Below are positions 45,853 through 58,600 of a stretch of DNA of 64,000 nucleotides, in pieces. Numbering within the stretch: position 1 is the stretch's first letter; each line of letters starts with the position of its first letter. Origin of the DNA: Ectocarpus siliculosus (Eukaryota; Sar; Phaeophyceae; Ectocarpales; Ectocarpaceae). Made by a program: the position numbers and the translations under genes. The stretch lies in NCBI GenBank assembly GCA_000310025.1, contig FN648785.1, positions 177,371-241,370 on the forward strand. The letters are read 5' to 3'. A model generated the notes under the pieces. It saw only the letters and a program-made list of their open reading frames with translations. It made no database searches and was not told the DNA's origin.

Positions 45853-48800
45853 ATGGCGACAGCTCAGTCCGACGTAAGCACGCGCGGCTTGCAGACTGTT
45901 CTTCCTTCAATGTGTGTTATTTTTTGCTTGTGGTTTACTCCTGCATCAATAAATAAGTACATCCGGGCGTATACAATGCTTTCCTGGAGAAGTGCGTCTG
46001 GTACGGGCGCACCGGCGGTCTTGTCCTATGGGGATGTATTCGCTTGTGGCAAGAAGAGCTGTTTCCTTTTGATCGTTTCGTTCACGAGCACTACCTGTGC
46101 GCGAGAAGTGGGAACTGGTGGAGAATGCCACCGCCCCGCCCTTCCTCACACCGTCACGGAAGCATTCTTTTTACAAGAGCTTTGCGTGAACACAGCGCAT
46201 CTCGGAGAGAAAAGGGGTGGAAGTGGTGGGGTGTCTTGCTTTCTGTGTAACTGTAGTTGGTGTAGTCTCCACTGTTCTGATCACGTAGACCCACGCACCC
46301 CTTGTGGAGACTCAGATTTCTGTCCGCGTCACCCCTTGCTTCGTCACCGTGGAGCAGAACCGCCGATCGTCTTCTCGCAGAGAACGGCGGCATCCCCGGA
46401 GACACAGGAATTTTCGGGGAAACTGCCTACACGCCGGGGGGGTCTCCTCGGTTTTCCAGCGAAGGAAAGCAGGATTCGCGTAGAAAGCTCCTGCTCAACC
46501 TGACCTACTTGAACCTGGTTCTGGCGCTGGTTCTGATTATCGTCGGCAGCGCCGGACCCAAGTACCCCGGTCACAGCGGCACGACGAACAATCCTGTCTC
46601 GACCTGGGTGAGCCCAAGCAGTGCTCTTGCTTCTGTGTTAGCTTGAAGCCACAACAGTTCTGAACCCCCTCTCTCCAGTTCCTTTGCACAATATGTCTTC
46701 TAACGTTGCGGCGAAACATGACAGTTCTTCCGACCGTTCACCAGTACCTCCAGCAAACGCTCCGCGAAGATCTACATAGGGATAGAGAAGGGAATCCCCG
46801 TGTGCCCACATGTTCCCGACGTAACCTGATAGATCACCTCCTATATATATGGATGACAGAACCCGAGCGACGGCTTGTGAGTATCTATCGTAGTCCTGGG
46901 TGGAGGGGCAATGGAGAGCTTATTTCCAAAGGCAGCAATGTGCATGATACCAGCAACCGTTTGCTTCTCAGTAGAGATGAGTTAGGTAAACGCGAGGAGG
47001 CTTCTTCGGCACATGTCATAACATTTTCGCTTCCAAAGTCAAGGAGAAACGAGTACCCTTCCCTTATCCTACCACTCCCCTCAGGCCGACAGGCGCCTGA
47101 CCACACACGTGAGTCCTCTCTACCAGGCCGATTGCCCCACGGAAGAGGTTGACGGGGCGAACGGCTCCATACTGCGCAGCGCGCTCACTGTGGGGCTCGT
47201 GATCTTGTTCACCCAGCCGTTCTCCGCGAGATACATTGCTAAGCAGGTGGAATAGTCGGAGAATGTTCTGTCTGTTGCTTCTGTTGTCGTGGTTGTTGTT
47301 GCTGCTGTTGTGGTTGCTGCTTTTGCTGCTGCTGCTGCTGCTGCTATGGCTGTCATCGCTGTCATTGCTATCGGTGTAGTCCTTGCCGTTTGGTTTTCGA
47401 TGGAAGAAAGACAAGCACATGCTTCGTATTTGGTTGTTTTTTCGGAATTGGAGCAAGAGCGAAGATCGTCGAACGTGGAATCGAACGAAGAACGCAATTT
47501 ACGCCTGTGCGATGACCCCCACGTGCCCGATGTGGGTAGATCCCGTCAAATACGACAAAGTGCATCGCCTAGGAGAATGGCGTCCCCCCTATCTGGAATG
47601 CGATGCTGACTGGTCAATTTAGAGCGTCCGTTGTTCTATGTATCTAAGCTTCAAATCCCTGTCTCTTTGCGGTCCAATTGAGTATCAGGTGATCTCCGCC
47701 CAAAGCAATACTTTTGAAATTCTTGTCCGCGCTCATAACAATCATAATCGATGATACCGGTTCCGTGTCGTGGTCAAGGTTGACCGAGGAGGAGCCACAG
47801 CAACCCTTCTCACGTCCGTAGTCAGCGCGCTCACGTGTCTTGGGTCTTTCGCAGTGGTGATGGTGGACATCAACTACATCGCCGGCTGCTGCTCGCTTCT
47901 GGAAGATAACTGCGAGGTACTACTGTATGTATGCATGCCTGCCTGCGCGAGCGCGAACCTCGATTTGGACTCCCTGAAAACGTCGTTGTCCCTGAATATT
48001 TGTACGCTTCGGTCTCTACCCTCTAGCCAGTCCAAGTGACGCGGACACCGTCCATGGTCACAGACAGGCCAAAAACCCGACGGGTTACGCCCTTCGAGCA
48101 GTACTGTGCTAAATAGGTACATGGGCATTCAGGACTTGGGAAAGGACAAACAGAGGTACCTTCTCCGTATTATGCGGGGGACTCAGCAGGCCGACAATCT
48201 GAATTTTTATATTTTCGTGTTGTGCTAGCCCGACTTACATTAAGGGCTTCTGCCTGCTAGCTTTGGCTCGTTATCTGGAAGATGGGCGGGCACAGAACAC
48301 ACAAGCCGATACCTATCTACCGGTTCGCACACATGTTGCACACATCTGAGCAAATCGGGCATTCAGAACAAATAACGTTTGTTCCCTCTACGCCTCGGTA
48401 GAAATATGGCTATATCTATCGTTCGTTCTGAGCATTAGCTTGTTGCGTGCGATGTCGACTCTGCAACTTGGTCCTCGCTCTCTGTCAACCGTTCTCTGTA
48501 CAAGGCGCGTCGCCCGCCTCCTAACGATACCGATGTGCAGGATGCTGTTTTCCGTCCATGTGTCAACAACGTGTGCCTTTGTAAAGTTGCACGTCGACGT
48601 TTGTTGTGCCTCTGTCCAGGTGTCTAACCTCTGCACGCAGTTCGTTGATGACTGCTGCATCAGCGATGCTGTTCAGGACTACTGCGGAAACCCAAGGTAG
48701 GCGTTCGTGGTGGTTGCTGTCGTCTGAGAAATCGCCCTGCACACGCGCCCTCGGCAGAACACTCCCTCCCGTATTTCACTACCCACTTGACGCAACCAAA

Positions 48801-51800
48801 CGTACCTCCGACTCAAGGCCCATTGAATGTATTCCTCATAGATTGCTCAGATCAGGGGTCACCCGTCTTCTTCTATGTGGACCTCACGCGGATTCTTAGT
48901 CATATTAAATTATGTAGTACGGTATATAACCTACGGACAAGTAGAGTCCCGATCCCGATATTGTGCAATCCCCAGCCGGTACATGTCTCTTCTCCTGCCC
49001 AGATTCTACCGCCATGCTTGCTCCGTTGTAGAGATGCCGTAGGGACGTCGATGGCGGTATCTTCGCTATGGTAGGCTATTTACACCTGCCGGCACTGGCC
49101 TGGACTATAGTCGTGTTTGGATGCTGTATGCAGCAAACGTACCCTACTCAGCTGCATCGCTGGTTTGAACAATTTACGGTCATCCCGTTTTTTTTTCTGA
49201 AATGCTGCAACCCGTGGTCTCACAGAAGCGCAATAAATTCGCCGAGGGTGCCTCTCTTATACACAGAATATTCAACACACGCCCGATATCGCAGAGCACA
49301 CACAGTAAATTAGCCGTTCGTTGTCACGAAGAACGCGTCGATTTTGGCGGTGTTTCTGTGGTAATAGTCACAACTCTTAGAAGTTTCGTTCTCGTGGGTG
49401 CAGCCGCGTGGTCACCTTCTTGTTGCAAACATACCGTAGTCACAAACACAGCATCCCGTCTTCGCCGTGGCCCTTGGCACCGGGGTCATCCTACACCTCG
49501 TCTCACATGCTGAAACGAATTGATGACTGCGGTGGCCACAGACGTTTGTGTCCCACGCTCGCTGCAGCATCACCACTCCATTCACTTGACCATCCCATGG
49601 ACCCTGACAACCCTCGTTCCGATAGGAGAACCAGGAGGCATGCTTCTACGTGGTCGATAACCTCTTGTGCAAGTTCCTCCGCTCCGCAATAGTTGGTCAG
49701 GAATACCTCCAGCACCCCTTTGAATCTTGACGATCTGCCCCGACACACATACCATGGTCCACACCCTCGCTGCTGCTGTTCCGGTCTGAAGCTACCATGT
49801 GGGAGCGGTGTCGATGATGTTCCTGGTGTTCGTATCGACGTCTTCAATGGTGATCATGGCCAGCACGATAACCTGCCGCTGCTGGGTGGACTCGGATCCC
49901 GAGAAGCAGGCAATGCTCATGATACTAACCGGCTCCCCGTACGGTTCTCCGAGGGTAAGTACACGTCGTGAGGGGGAGATTCCGGAGAGGAAGGCAGGTG
50001 GTCATACATGGAGTCATGGGGAAAAACGAAATGGTCATCGGGGAGAATGATACCGATATCTATGTGGTGAAGGAATAGGGTTGACGAAGAGGGGGTTGCG
50101 GCCACGAGGGGGTGTTTCTGGTGCGCGCGCGAGCGAAATTGGGCGAGGTGGAGGTGTACTCATAGTCGAGCATGCCGTAGTCGTTAGACCATTGACATCT
50201 CATCCCTAAAACGCCGGGACGGAGCACGGCAGGTTCTCACATCACCAAGCCCCAAGCACCGTGAGGTATTTGGCAAGTCGCATGGAGGGTGCGCTGCATC
50301 CTACTAACGATGTTCGGCATCTTGAGCGAAATCGGGCGGTGGATGCTAGAACCATATGTTTTGATGATGAGCCGTGTGCGAAAGGATTGATCTTAAAGCG
50401 TGAGAGATTGCCATTTCCTTGAAATTGACCCCAAGAGTGTTGGAGTCCATCCCGGTTCTCCTATTTCCGACGCTTAATGCACTTGGGCAGGAACGGCTGA
50501 GCAAATCGTGAACATCAATACCGGTCGATCCTCGAGCGGGATGTGAGGGCGTTGAAACCCTCGGACCCGGCAGAACTAGGCCAAATCAGCCTTACTTGTG
50601 TCGTGTCACACGGCGGAATGAAGTTCAACCCTCCAGAGAAAGAATTCGTTCCATTCGTTTGCACTCCCTCTCACCCGTCCTGACTTCAGCTCATGAGCGT
50701 TGTAATGGCCAATCCAAGTGATGATACGGTCGGCGCATCAGCCTTTTAGACGCGATGGATTCTTGTGTCCCTCAATCAGCTCTTTCTGTACACACCTTTG
50801 TTTCCTTCCAAGTCAACCTCTCGTCGAACTTACCGCACACGACCCCCGAACAGCAAAATCCTCTTACACGAGTATTTCCTTGTGTCGTCTGCTTTTCAAT
50901 CAACCGCGAAAGATGGACCATGTCATTCCATCGAGCGTCATCATCTCGTCGACCCCCCTTTTGACGCGAGCCTTGACGTTTTGTGTCGAACCCTCGCTTG
51001 TACAGGGTCGACCGGAATCCCCCAAGTTTTCGCCGAGAAATACCGTCCTATCAGCCCTACGATTTGGAGATACGAGTGGAGGGAGGCCCGCAAACGGCGG
51101 AACCCCGACAAGAAAGCCTTCTCACAACCAGTCGGTGACGGGGCGAGGAGAAGGCCGGCACGGCAGTGGGCCGGGGTTGGGTGGATGGGAAGCGGGCGAG
51201 GAGAAATCTGCGGCAGGGCCCGCTACGAGAGAGCAGTGTCCCCAGTGCGGAGTGGTGTTTGGGGACGTGAGCACCCTGCTCAACCACGTTGAGCGTTTCC
51301 ACCCCAAGGTATACATACATTCCTGTATTACTTCCGTTTTTCTCCTATCAGATCAGGGACAAAGAACTTTCAATGAGAAAAGAGTCTTCCCCCCTACAGT
51401 AGCAAGAACGGAATACGAGGCGGCATAACCGTTGCTTCATTGTCCCGACCATTGAGGTTAGGATCTGCTCCGGCTGTGAATGAGTCGTTCAACCGAACAA
51501 GTTCATTCCCAGATCCCGCCGCCTATTATCCACGTCAGCGATACACCACCAAATCGTCTCCGACGCGCTAGAAACAAATCTCCCGCTCATGCTCTTTCCA
51601 CCAACCTCCTGCCCACCCCTAGGCCACAACAGTGACAGGGGTCCCTGCACCAAGTAGGGCATCCGTGTCGTCATCATCGACGATGCCAGAGTCAAATAGC
51701 GCCGGCATCGGTAGGGACAGCGCTCGCGTCAGACCATCCCTTGCCCGGAAAGGAAGCACCTACGAGCCGGACGAGGGGCCGGTCCTGACTGTTTATTCCC

Positions 51801-51841
51801 CTAGCATACACGTTGCACCGGCCAGGCCGTCCCTGCCCTAG
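45853..51841 (+). CDS. candidate membrane protein, tetraspanin-like, with C2H2 finger exon
   Basis: Plus-strand exons found by splice borders: 46,381-46,607 (membrane segment LTYLNLVLALVLIIVG after basic RRK), 47,127-47,246 (membrane segment LRSALTVGLVILFTQPF), 48,620-48,696 (Cys-rich CTQFVDDCC and DYCGN), about 49,790-49,954 (membrane segment SMMFLVFVSTSSMVIMAS), an exon ending at 51,308 with a C2H2 finger (CPQCGVVFGDVSTLLNHVERFH), and a tail ending in a stop at 51,841. Exon 46,381 joins 47,127 in phase 0. A possible first mini-exon at 45,853-45,873 (MATAQSD) does not match in phase. The layout of membrane segments, a Cys-rich loop and a cytosolic tail recalls tetraspanins, but the signature CCG motif is not seen. 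The exons may belong to more than one gene. Confidence 0.4.
47280..47350. repeat. TGC/TTG microsatellite
   Basis: Imperfect trinucleotide repeat in a putative intron. The Val/Ala-rich ORF across it is a by-product. Confidence 0.85.
50130..50322 (+). repeat. dispersed repeat, copy 2
   Basis: Matches 53,475-53,650 from CATGCCGTAGTCGTTAGACC through GTTCGGCATCTTG, and the complement of 55-190. This copy has no homopolymer at its edge and begins upstream with GGTGGAGGTGTACTCATAG, which shows the intact left flank. Confidence 0.8.
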
Positions 51842-53201
51842 CCGTTTCTGCAAATAGTTGGGGGTTGGGATTCGCTGCTGGGACATCCTACCGTGCTGAA
51901 CTGATTTTGGATGGGTACGGGATGTAATGTCATAGTCCGATGCATGGACGTCAAGCATGCGTCGTGGGATCCTTTTCCTCGTGCCTGTTTCGCACGGCGG
52001 AATGCTCGAAATCTCAGATGGATGAGGGGGCGGATGTCGAAGGGGTCATGTCTCTGGGCGGCTCGTGGCCGGATGAGAGAAACCTGTGGCAATGACGCGT
52101 GATGCCAACGTTGGTGCTGGGGTCGTGAGGTTGTCCGTCAATGGGGAGAGCGCGCGATGGCCTTCATCAAGAAGTTGGCTTACTGACGCCAGCGGGCGAC
52201 ATTCTAGCAAAATGCTTGCAATGGGAGCCAACATCAGCGATAACCGTCCTGGCGAAGAGCGGAAGGCTGTAGTATCCCGAACCCGCTGCTAACCGCCCTC
52301 GGACGTATCCAGTATGTTGGAATTTCTGGGAACCGATATGTGTGTGGTGTTTCTCAAGAGGGCAGGTGGGGGGGCTGAATCTCCTGGGGTTTCCTTCGTC
52401 TTTGGACTAGTTCCTTGAAAACAGTTTATTGTATCGCGCGCTGTGAGTGCGGGCACATTCGCGTTGGTGGCGGGTTTGCGACCTATAGTTGTTGGCGCCT
52501 GTGGCCGATATTTCCTTGCAGGTTTCCTCCATTTCGCTGGCTTCATCCCTGTAACTATTGCGTACTTTCAGAGCTGCCCTTACATCACGGGCTGTTGTAT
52601 TGATGAGACCTTCGACCAGGAGAGCAGGTCAAAAGGTAGAGTGAGCAAGGGTGGGGCGAGCACCGCAGCACCAGCACCACCCGTCGCTCGACCAACGCAC
52701 GAAAGCAGAACACAATACCGGAACACAATAATATCGGGTCGGAACACAACGACTCAACAGGGGCTAACGTACTTCACAACGTACCATGAATCCTCTGGCT
52801 GATGCACTATTCACGAAGAACACACTTGGAGCAATGCACCATCCACGAAGAACATTCCTACAGAACGTTCCTCGCTGTTCTGATGATATGTGGCTACTCA
52901 GCGATCTGCAACGCCGAGAGTCCCGCAATTCAAACTGTCCGATCAAATCGTGCTACGTTACTCTGTCGATACACACAGCAGCAACGATCACGAACACGGT
53001 GATGGGTGAAGCTCGAACAACGTAACGGAAGCGAAAGGCTTCAGACGTCGTAGTGAACGTCGTGGCGAACGTACTTCCAATAGAAGTGTTTTTTAGGGGC
53101 GTGGTTGTATTTGTGGTTAGGACCCTGGGTGCGGTGTGTGTTTTGAGCGGCGGTGTATTGGAAAAAAGTCCTTCTCTTCGACACTGCAATATCTGGCTGA
53201 T
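51842..53201. other. no gene recognised
   Basis: A plus ORF at 52,443-52,802 has a hydrophobic start but no motif or supporting splice sites. The rest is short ORFs. Confidence 0.45.
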
Positions 53202-53475
53202 GGGGGGGGGGGGGGGGGGGNNNNNNNNNNNNNNNNNNNNNNNNNNNNNNNNNNNNNNNNNNNNNNNNNNNNNNNNNNNNNNNNNNNNNNNNNNNNNNNN
53301 NNNNNNNNNNNNNNNNNNNNAAATTTTTCCAAAAAAAATTTTTTTTAGGGGGGGGGGTTTTTTTGGTGTTTGGGACCGGGGGTGGGGTGTGTTTTTTGGG
53401 GGGGGGGTTATGGAAAAAAATTTTTTTTTTTGAAAAAAGCAATTTAGGGGTTAGGGGGGGGGGGGGGGGGGGGGG
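53202..53475. other. assembly gap with degraded flanks
   Basis: 53,221-53,320 is a run of 100 N, preceded by 19 G and followed by homopolymer-smeared sequence ending in 22 G. The right flank (53,321-53,450) aligns with 53,080-53,205 as a homopolymer-inflated copy (for example TTAGGGG, TGGGACC, GGTGTGT and TATGGAAAAAA in the same order). ORFs here are meaningless. Confidence 0.95.
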
Positions 53476-53650
53476 TCGTGCATGCCGTAGTCGTTAGACC
53501 ATTGACTTCGCATCCCTACAAAGCCGGGACGGAGCACGCCGGGTTCTCACCGGACCATGTTCTCACATCACCAAGCGCGAAGCGCCGTGAGGTATTCGGC
53601 GAGTGGCATGAAGGTGCGCTGCATCCTGCTAAGGGTGTTCGGCATCTTGT
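53476..53650 (+). repeat. dispersed repeat, copy 3
   Basis: Starts immediately after the poly-G run at TCGTGCATGCCGTAGTC and matches copy 2 to GTTCGGCATCTTG. Copy 1 is likewise cut at a C run, at its opposite end. Confidence 0.8.
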
Positions 53651-55636
53651 GCTTACTTCCTTGCTTACGGATGACAGCTGCGCATGACTTAATTTATTTT
53701 CTGGTGCTTTCACTTCCAGAGACGGTTAGTTGGAAGCGCTGTGTAACTGCCTCGAGGGTGCTTGACCAATTTAACACAACGTGCGATTATACCCTTTGCG
53801 CTGAGTGAGGGTTCTCGACCCCGCACAACTTTATCTACTCGACCACCATTCATGGTTACCGCAAAAAAAAAAAAAAGGCAAAAAAAAGAAGCGGTAACCT
53901 GGTTGCCGAGCTCACGAAGTGATCGGCTTGTTTTACAACATCACTGCCAAGCGACGAAAACCCAACCACGATGGCAAACACCAGGGGGGGCGGCCTGTTT
54001 TACGACGTCGTTGCCAAGCGACGAAATCCCAATCCCGATGGCAAACATCGTTGCGCTACGGGGGGGGGGGGGGTAAACAAATCTGAGGTCGCAATTTCAC
54101 TCAACGAATCGCAGCCTGAGCCATCCACTAATCGGTGAAGATATTTCGGCGGCTTGGCGAGGTGTCCACCTCCGATGAGCATGGGGGGAGCATTTGCCTA
54201 ATTTCCGTAGCATGCTACCAGCGTCGGTTGTGCTTACTTGACTCTACGCGATAACAACTTTTTTAGTCTTGAAATACTAAACTAGCACACGAATGTATAC
54301 AGGACATAGTGTTTTCCAGGTTGGGGGGGGCGGGAAAGGACGCGTCATTGGGAACCAGCCAGGCTTGGTTTAGCGTTCTTGAGGTCGACGAGGGGTCGCG
54401 AAAGATGCTACGAGACACTTCTGGAATTTCCTTCCAGAACTAGCGATCTGGCAGCGCGAGCGCCATGTTTGTGGAGAGGGGCAGAGGAAATGTTGGGGAA
54501 GATAAAAGCTTGACATCTTGTTGACTACAGTTGCTCTAGTAAGGACGTGCCTTTGAAAACTGTCCCAGCCCAAACCATCAATTTTTCTGCTCGAAACCCT
54601 TTCGAAAACCGGACGGAGGTTGGTCCTCGTTCGCGTATTTCTTCATTTTGGGACTGGCCTTGTATATTCTACTGTAGGAGTACGTTTCAGCAAGAGAAGA
54701 ATTGAAGACTTGAAGCCTCTTGGGGGGCAGGGGAATCCTTTGCTATCGTGTGCGGGGGGGCTCAGTTTAAAGCGGTAGCCGCCACCCCCGGATAATGTAC
54801 CGAGGAGAACGACAGACTCGTTTGAGCTCCCATCACCACCACCACTGTTGTTGCATTCGTCGTGCCTGCCGGCCCCAACGCGTTGGGTGGAAGGAGGATG
54901 CTTCATGTGTCGGAGGCTGTGACACAAACTTGATGCAACCGCGGCTTGTGTGTGACAACAGGCACGCACGGGCACGCCAAACTTCCGGTGCTACAACCAG
55001 ATTCCCGTTCTAGGGTGTTTTCATGCGCTGCGTGTGATGGGGGTGGACGCATGATGGGAGATTGGGGAGGGGGAATAGAGCTGGCGTGGAGCCAACCAAA
55101 AAGGGATACCCTCCGAAAATATCGTTAGACCTTCTTGCAAGGAAATGCGACATTCTGGCAGAGATACCGCGTATACTCGTTCAAGCCGTGGATGACCAGG
55201 GAGGACACAGCCGCCAGCGATGACAGAAACCACCACTATAGCCCCGTTGTGATCTGGTCTTCGAATATGTTTCTACTTCTTGGAACAGCTCTGCTATACC
55301 ATGCGTTCTTGATATGTTGCGGCATCGGGCGGGCGGAAACGAACGAAGTCGTCGAAAACGCACGAATCGGAACGTTCCGGGCTGTTTTTAGCATATCTGT
55401 GTTTTCGTCACTGCCGCGTCGGACAATACCGAATGAATGGAACTCCGCCCACGGCGGTAGGTGCAGAACGTGTACGATAATGAAATACCTACACAACTAA
55501 TCACATAGTCATGTTAACAAGCGTGTTCAGCATACGCACGCATGCGCGGAACGCAATGGAACTAACATCAGTCATTGCGTTCCATACCCTTTCGAGTCGG
55601 CCCAGCATTGGGCAGCCCCAATGGCTCAAGGAAACG
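53651..55636. other. no gene recognised
   Basis: Contains a short direct repeat (TTTTACRACRTCRYTGCCAAG at about 53,932 and 53,998) and G-rich runs. Short ORFs without motifs. Confidence 0.5.
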
Positions 55637-58600
55637 TCACGAGGTGGAAGATCCTCCCAATGCCGCAAGAGCCTGCGACGCCAGTTTCCTAACCTCTGCG
55701 CTTTCGTCGATGTTCGAAAGCCCTATCAGCAGGCGTTTCGCCCTCGACATCACCGCTGGGGACAAGACGCTTCCTCCGGTGGAGGCGCCGGCGCCGGCGG
55801 CGGTGGCGAGGGTATCACTTTTGTCGCAATGCCGGTCTGGCATCATCAAGGTTTTCGCTTCCCGTATCCCTGCTGTCCCTCTCTCCCTTGAACCGCTCAA
55901 GCTGATGGCGATCTCGGTCCCGCTCGGAATTCCGCCGGAGGTAGCCCTATTGACGCCAGCACCGACACCCCCATCACCCCCATCACCCCGAACACGGCCG
56001 ACATCACCAACGCCATCATCAACACCACGACCGGGACCACCACCACCGCCAATTTCGGTGATACCTCTGTCATTCCCGATACCACCAGCATCGGAGATGA
56101 AGGTGGGGGGTTGTTCGTGGGGGTCCCGTGATGGGACCGGTGAAGTTTTTGCCGCCGCAGCGCTCGGGGAAGCTCCAGCGGCCACTACGCCAAGAAGGAG
56201 CTTCAGCCCAGATACGCGGACCTGTTTTTGCAAGAAGTAGACGGGCAGGTTTGAATCCAACGCGTTGGTGGCTAGGATGATTGGGCAAAGGCGGCGGGAG
56301 GGGAGGGAGAGGGAGGCAGGGACTTGTGCACGACCCTGTACACGGGTTTCAGGAGCGAAAAACGTTCGGATTAGCTATGGTAGTTGCAGCAGAAGCGGAC
56401 GAAGACAGACCAAATGGCACCTGACCAAGAAACTGTGTTAAAAAGACCAACATAAAGTCGTCAAAAACGCGGCGCTTCGATGTAGCGACAAATACAACCA
56501 GGGAGCTTGGCGTGCTTCCGCGGTAGCTGGCCTGCTGTCACATACCTCCGGGTGCTGATCCTTTCCGAGCGCATCGCACGCCACCTGCATGACGCCATCG
56601 CACGTGCAGCTCACGTCGACCCGGCTGCCGCTGCCGCTGATGGCGCCGCCTTCAAACACGTTCTTTGTCCGGTACACGAGCGCGAACAAGGCCTGACGCA
56701 AACGTGTGAAAGGGAGTACACGATCAAGGCGGGGACGTGACGACACCCGAATACCCAGGGGTCGGTTTAGATAACTATTGGGGCATAGAACTACACACAA
56801 AGGCATAGGCAAACGGGGGATGAGAGGCGAATACTTTCATTTCGATGAGGGATGCCACAAAAAAAGACGTCCGAGCAAAACCTGTGAGCCCAGCTCGACA
56901 ATGTTTCCTTGCTCCCCATGCAGGTACGAGAGTGCGTCACACACATCTCGAGAGGAAAACCCGCCTTGTTTTCGGTTCGCTTCCGATTGAGGGACGCTCA
57001 AGAGATGCCCTTTACCGACAACCTCATGCTGCGATCGACCCAACCCTGTATGTAACCCTACCATAAACCTTGACTTCGAGCCCTTCACGTTCGTTTCACG
57101 GAATCAAGCAACGCCTACATATCCTATATTTCAGTGATTCCGGTCGTCAGCGACGGTGAATCACAACTGTATCACCGGTTTGTGCCCGTAGAAGATACGT
57201 GAACTGGGAAAGCTTGCTCCGCTCGGAGATATTTCCTGGTAGAAGCAAAACGACAAACACCCACGCCCACTCCTGCCACAGGTGGTACGGCGGTGGCATG
57301 ATTGTTGCAGACTGCATTGCCTAGAATACAAATGTTCTGAACGATGTGTACTTATTCGGCAACGATGGACGTTGTGCTCGAATCTGTAGATGACGCTCGC
57401 GAAGAATGTTCCTCGCGGCTGTAGTTTAGCCAGCGGCAGGATATTCCGGGAACGAACAACACGTTTGCCACCCATGAGCATGTATCCATTGTGGTACGCC
57501 CTACCCCCATTTCCCGCCCCGCGCCCGCCAACCTGTAGGCAAGCCGCCCGAAGCAGGCCGCTGCCACGAGACGCCCCCGTCAGGAACGTTCCCAGAAGAT
57601 TCCCGCGGCTGCAAAGAGCCGGCAGGGACTCCGGCGGGCACCGCCTCGCCACCGTCACCGCGGAATTCGCGAAGCACATGCGCAACTGCCATGAAGTCGT
57701 CGTTTCAAGAGGTATTGCGGTCGGGGGGTGAGAACTGGAAATATGAAGATTGTCATGACCGAGGGTGCGAAACCGCGGAGACCCATGGTCTGGAGAGACG
57801 GTTAAAAACTTATGTCCTTAAACCAAAATTGACAATTTCGGGCGTCTACCACTGAAAGTGTAGGTGTCGTTGAAATCTGAACACAACCCCGCGCCGTTAG
57901 GGATTCTATCGTAGTTGCGGTAACCTACAACATCCTCCACATCCCTCCCGCTCACCCTACCGGCAAGGCAAAGTCTCCATGTAACCCATGAAGAACCAAC
58001 GCACCAACCCACAGACATCGGGCTTGGGTCACCCGGCACGTAACGGAGTGGTAGACATGCGCGCACCTGTGCCGGCAATGCCGGAACCCGTCCACCACCG
58101 CTGCCGCTGCCACCCTCATCACTCCCCCCTTCCGCCCCCACTTTCTCTCCGTTTTCCTGTCTCCCCTCTCGTCGGAAGGCCTCCTTCAATGACTTGTCAA
58201 GCCAAGACCCTTCATCCCCACCGCGGAATCGTTCGGGCAGCACGCCCCCGACCGCCACGCTCCCTGCGAGCTCGGGAACGTCTCCGATCTCCATTGGCGA
58301 AAAGATCGCGTATGGGACGGCGTCTGACGATATCATCCCCGTTTCTGGGACGACAGAACTAGTGATCTCCCATTCGAAGGCCTTCGAAGCGAGATCAATT
58401 TTCGCGCTGGTGGCGGCGGTTGCTTGCGCCGAGGATTGGAGGAGAACCGCAAGGCAGTTCATCGCCGCTTTCTGGACCTGTGCCACGTCGTCGTCCGCGT
58501 CCCTGCCAAAAAAGTAGGCCCAAGTCCAAGACAGGCACGGTGGGACAAAGTCTTGTTTGTTCGATAGGGGAGTGCTACTGGTTCAAACCGCTTACCGCAC

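Noticed and set aside
53041-53442. ORFs running through the N gap
   Set aside because: They are produced by N bases and homopolymer artefacts.
57161-57532. Extension of the minus ORF beyond the LLRAACLQ segment
   Set aside because: A splice donor (CTACAG then GTTGGC) ends the exon at 57,533, and downstream sequence loses repeat character.
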